Source: Oscillospiraceae bacterium (lineage in GTDB: Bacteria; Bacillota; Clostridia; Oscillospirales; Oscillospiraceae). From it: a stretch of DNA of 56,506 bases. This document shows positions 56,420-56,506 of the stretch, piece by piece. Position numbers and translations under genes: made by a program. Within the stretch, counting starts at the first letter, position 1; every line of letters begins with the position of its first letter. The notes beneath the pieces are model-generated. The model did no database searches and was not told the DNA's origin. It saw only the letters and a list, made by a program, of their open reading frames with translations. The DNA lies in assembly GCA_015068065.1 (NCBI GenBank), contig SVLE01000008.1:1-56506 (forward strand). The letters are read 5' to 3'.

Positions 56420-56506
56420 AGCCAAGCGCTTGAACGAGCGGGCCGATAAGCGCGGGGGCAAAAGTTCCTGCAAGGCTTAGGGCGGCAAGGGAAAGCGCAG
56501 GTATCA

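Noticed and set aside
1-56506. CRISPR arrays, prophage, insertion sequences with transposase, tRNA or rRNA genes
   Set aside because: I saw no regularly spaced repeats, no phage or transposase genes and no tRNA cloverleaf; the only repeats are the intergenic hairpin family.

Overview
The window looks like a chromosomal segment of a GC-rich, anaerobic, gut-type Clostridium-class Firmicute, probably Oscillospiraceae of the Flavonifractor/Lawsonibacter/Intestinimonas kind. The reasons are the rplU-prp-rpmA-obg cluster with a Prp-cleaved L27, a group B [FeFe] hydrogenase, a DUF1836/DegV/PrmA neighbourhood, GGAGG ribosome sites and no aerobic functions. The family assignment is inference; nothing in the window names the organism.

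Layout. 1-9003: hexuronate and amino-sugar catabolism. The end of a mannonate dehydratase and an SDR mannonate oxidoreductase come first. A minus-strand operon follows with an XRE-fused BadF/MurK-type sugar kinase, NagA, MurQ and an unknown TIM-barrel glycosidase, and then a separate DUF4838 protein with its own promoter. 9300-11750: accessory DNA, with an AT-richer two-gene cassette (membrane protein plus barstar) lying between copies of a structured repeat, next to a broken cyclophilin lipoprotein gene. 11882-22327: an envelope-related block with CotH kinase, DUF4956 and VTC-type polyphosphate polymerase on the minus strand, a divergent two-component system, and a Gld-type ABC exporter operon with DUF4340. 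The three transcription units share one 17-bp direct-repeat motif, so they probably form one regulon. 22509-24622: two 16S rRNA methyltransferases. 24803-26688: [FeFe] hydrogenase behind relics of a second hydrogenase locus. 26771-33994: a membrane acyltransferase-like protein, then an acyl-CoA cluster (class III CoA-transferase, LysR, thiolase, degenerate thiolase, 3-hydroxyacyl-CoA dehydrogenase) with a shared LysR-type motif.

34077-44044 holds a CofE-like ligase, an 874-residue EF-G/TetM-like GTPase fused to a NYN (Rae1/YacP-like) nuclease domain, DUF1836, DegV, PrmA, DUF2156 and the L21 leader-rplU-prp-rpmA-obg locus. 44103-56214: a MarR-controlled heterodimeric ABC exporter, a cortex-lytic-type hydrolase, a lipoprotein pair with a 122-bp coding overlap, a two-part Thr/Ser exporter, VanW and DUF2461 proteins, a possible 0.4-kb ncRNA and a MetA with the acetyl-CoA signature. 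The last 120 bp carry a strong promoter of rRNA-operon style running off the window.

Most interesting: (i) the translational GTPase-NYN nuclease fusion; (ii) a family of structured intergenic repeats, five loci in 26 kb, whose hairpin stems show compensatory changes while one loop stays constant; (iii) the three-copy TTTCAG-type motif linking the VTC/CotH operon, its two-component system and the ABC exporter; (iv) the barstar cassette bounded by repeats; (v) the XRE-sugar kinase fusion at the head of a peptidoglycan-sugar operon.
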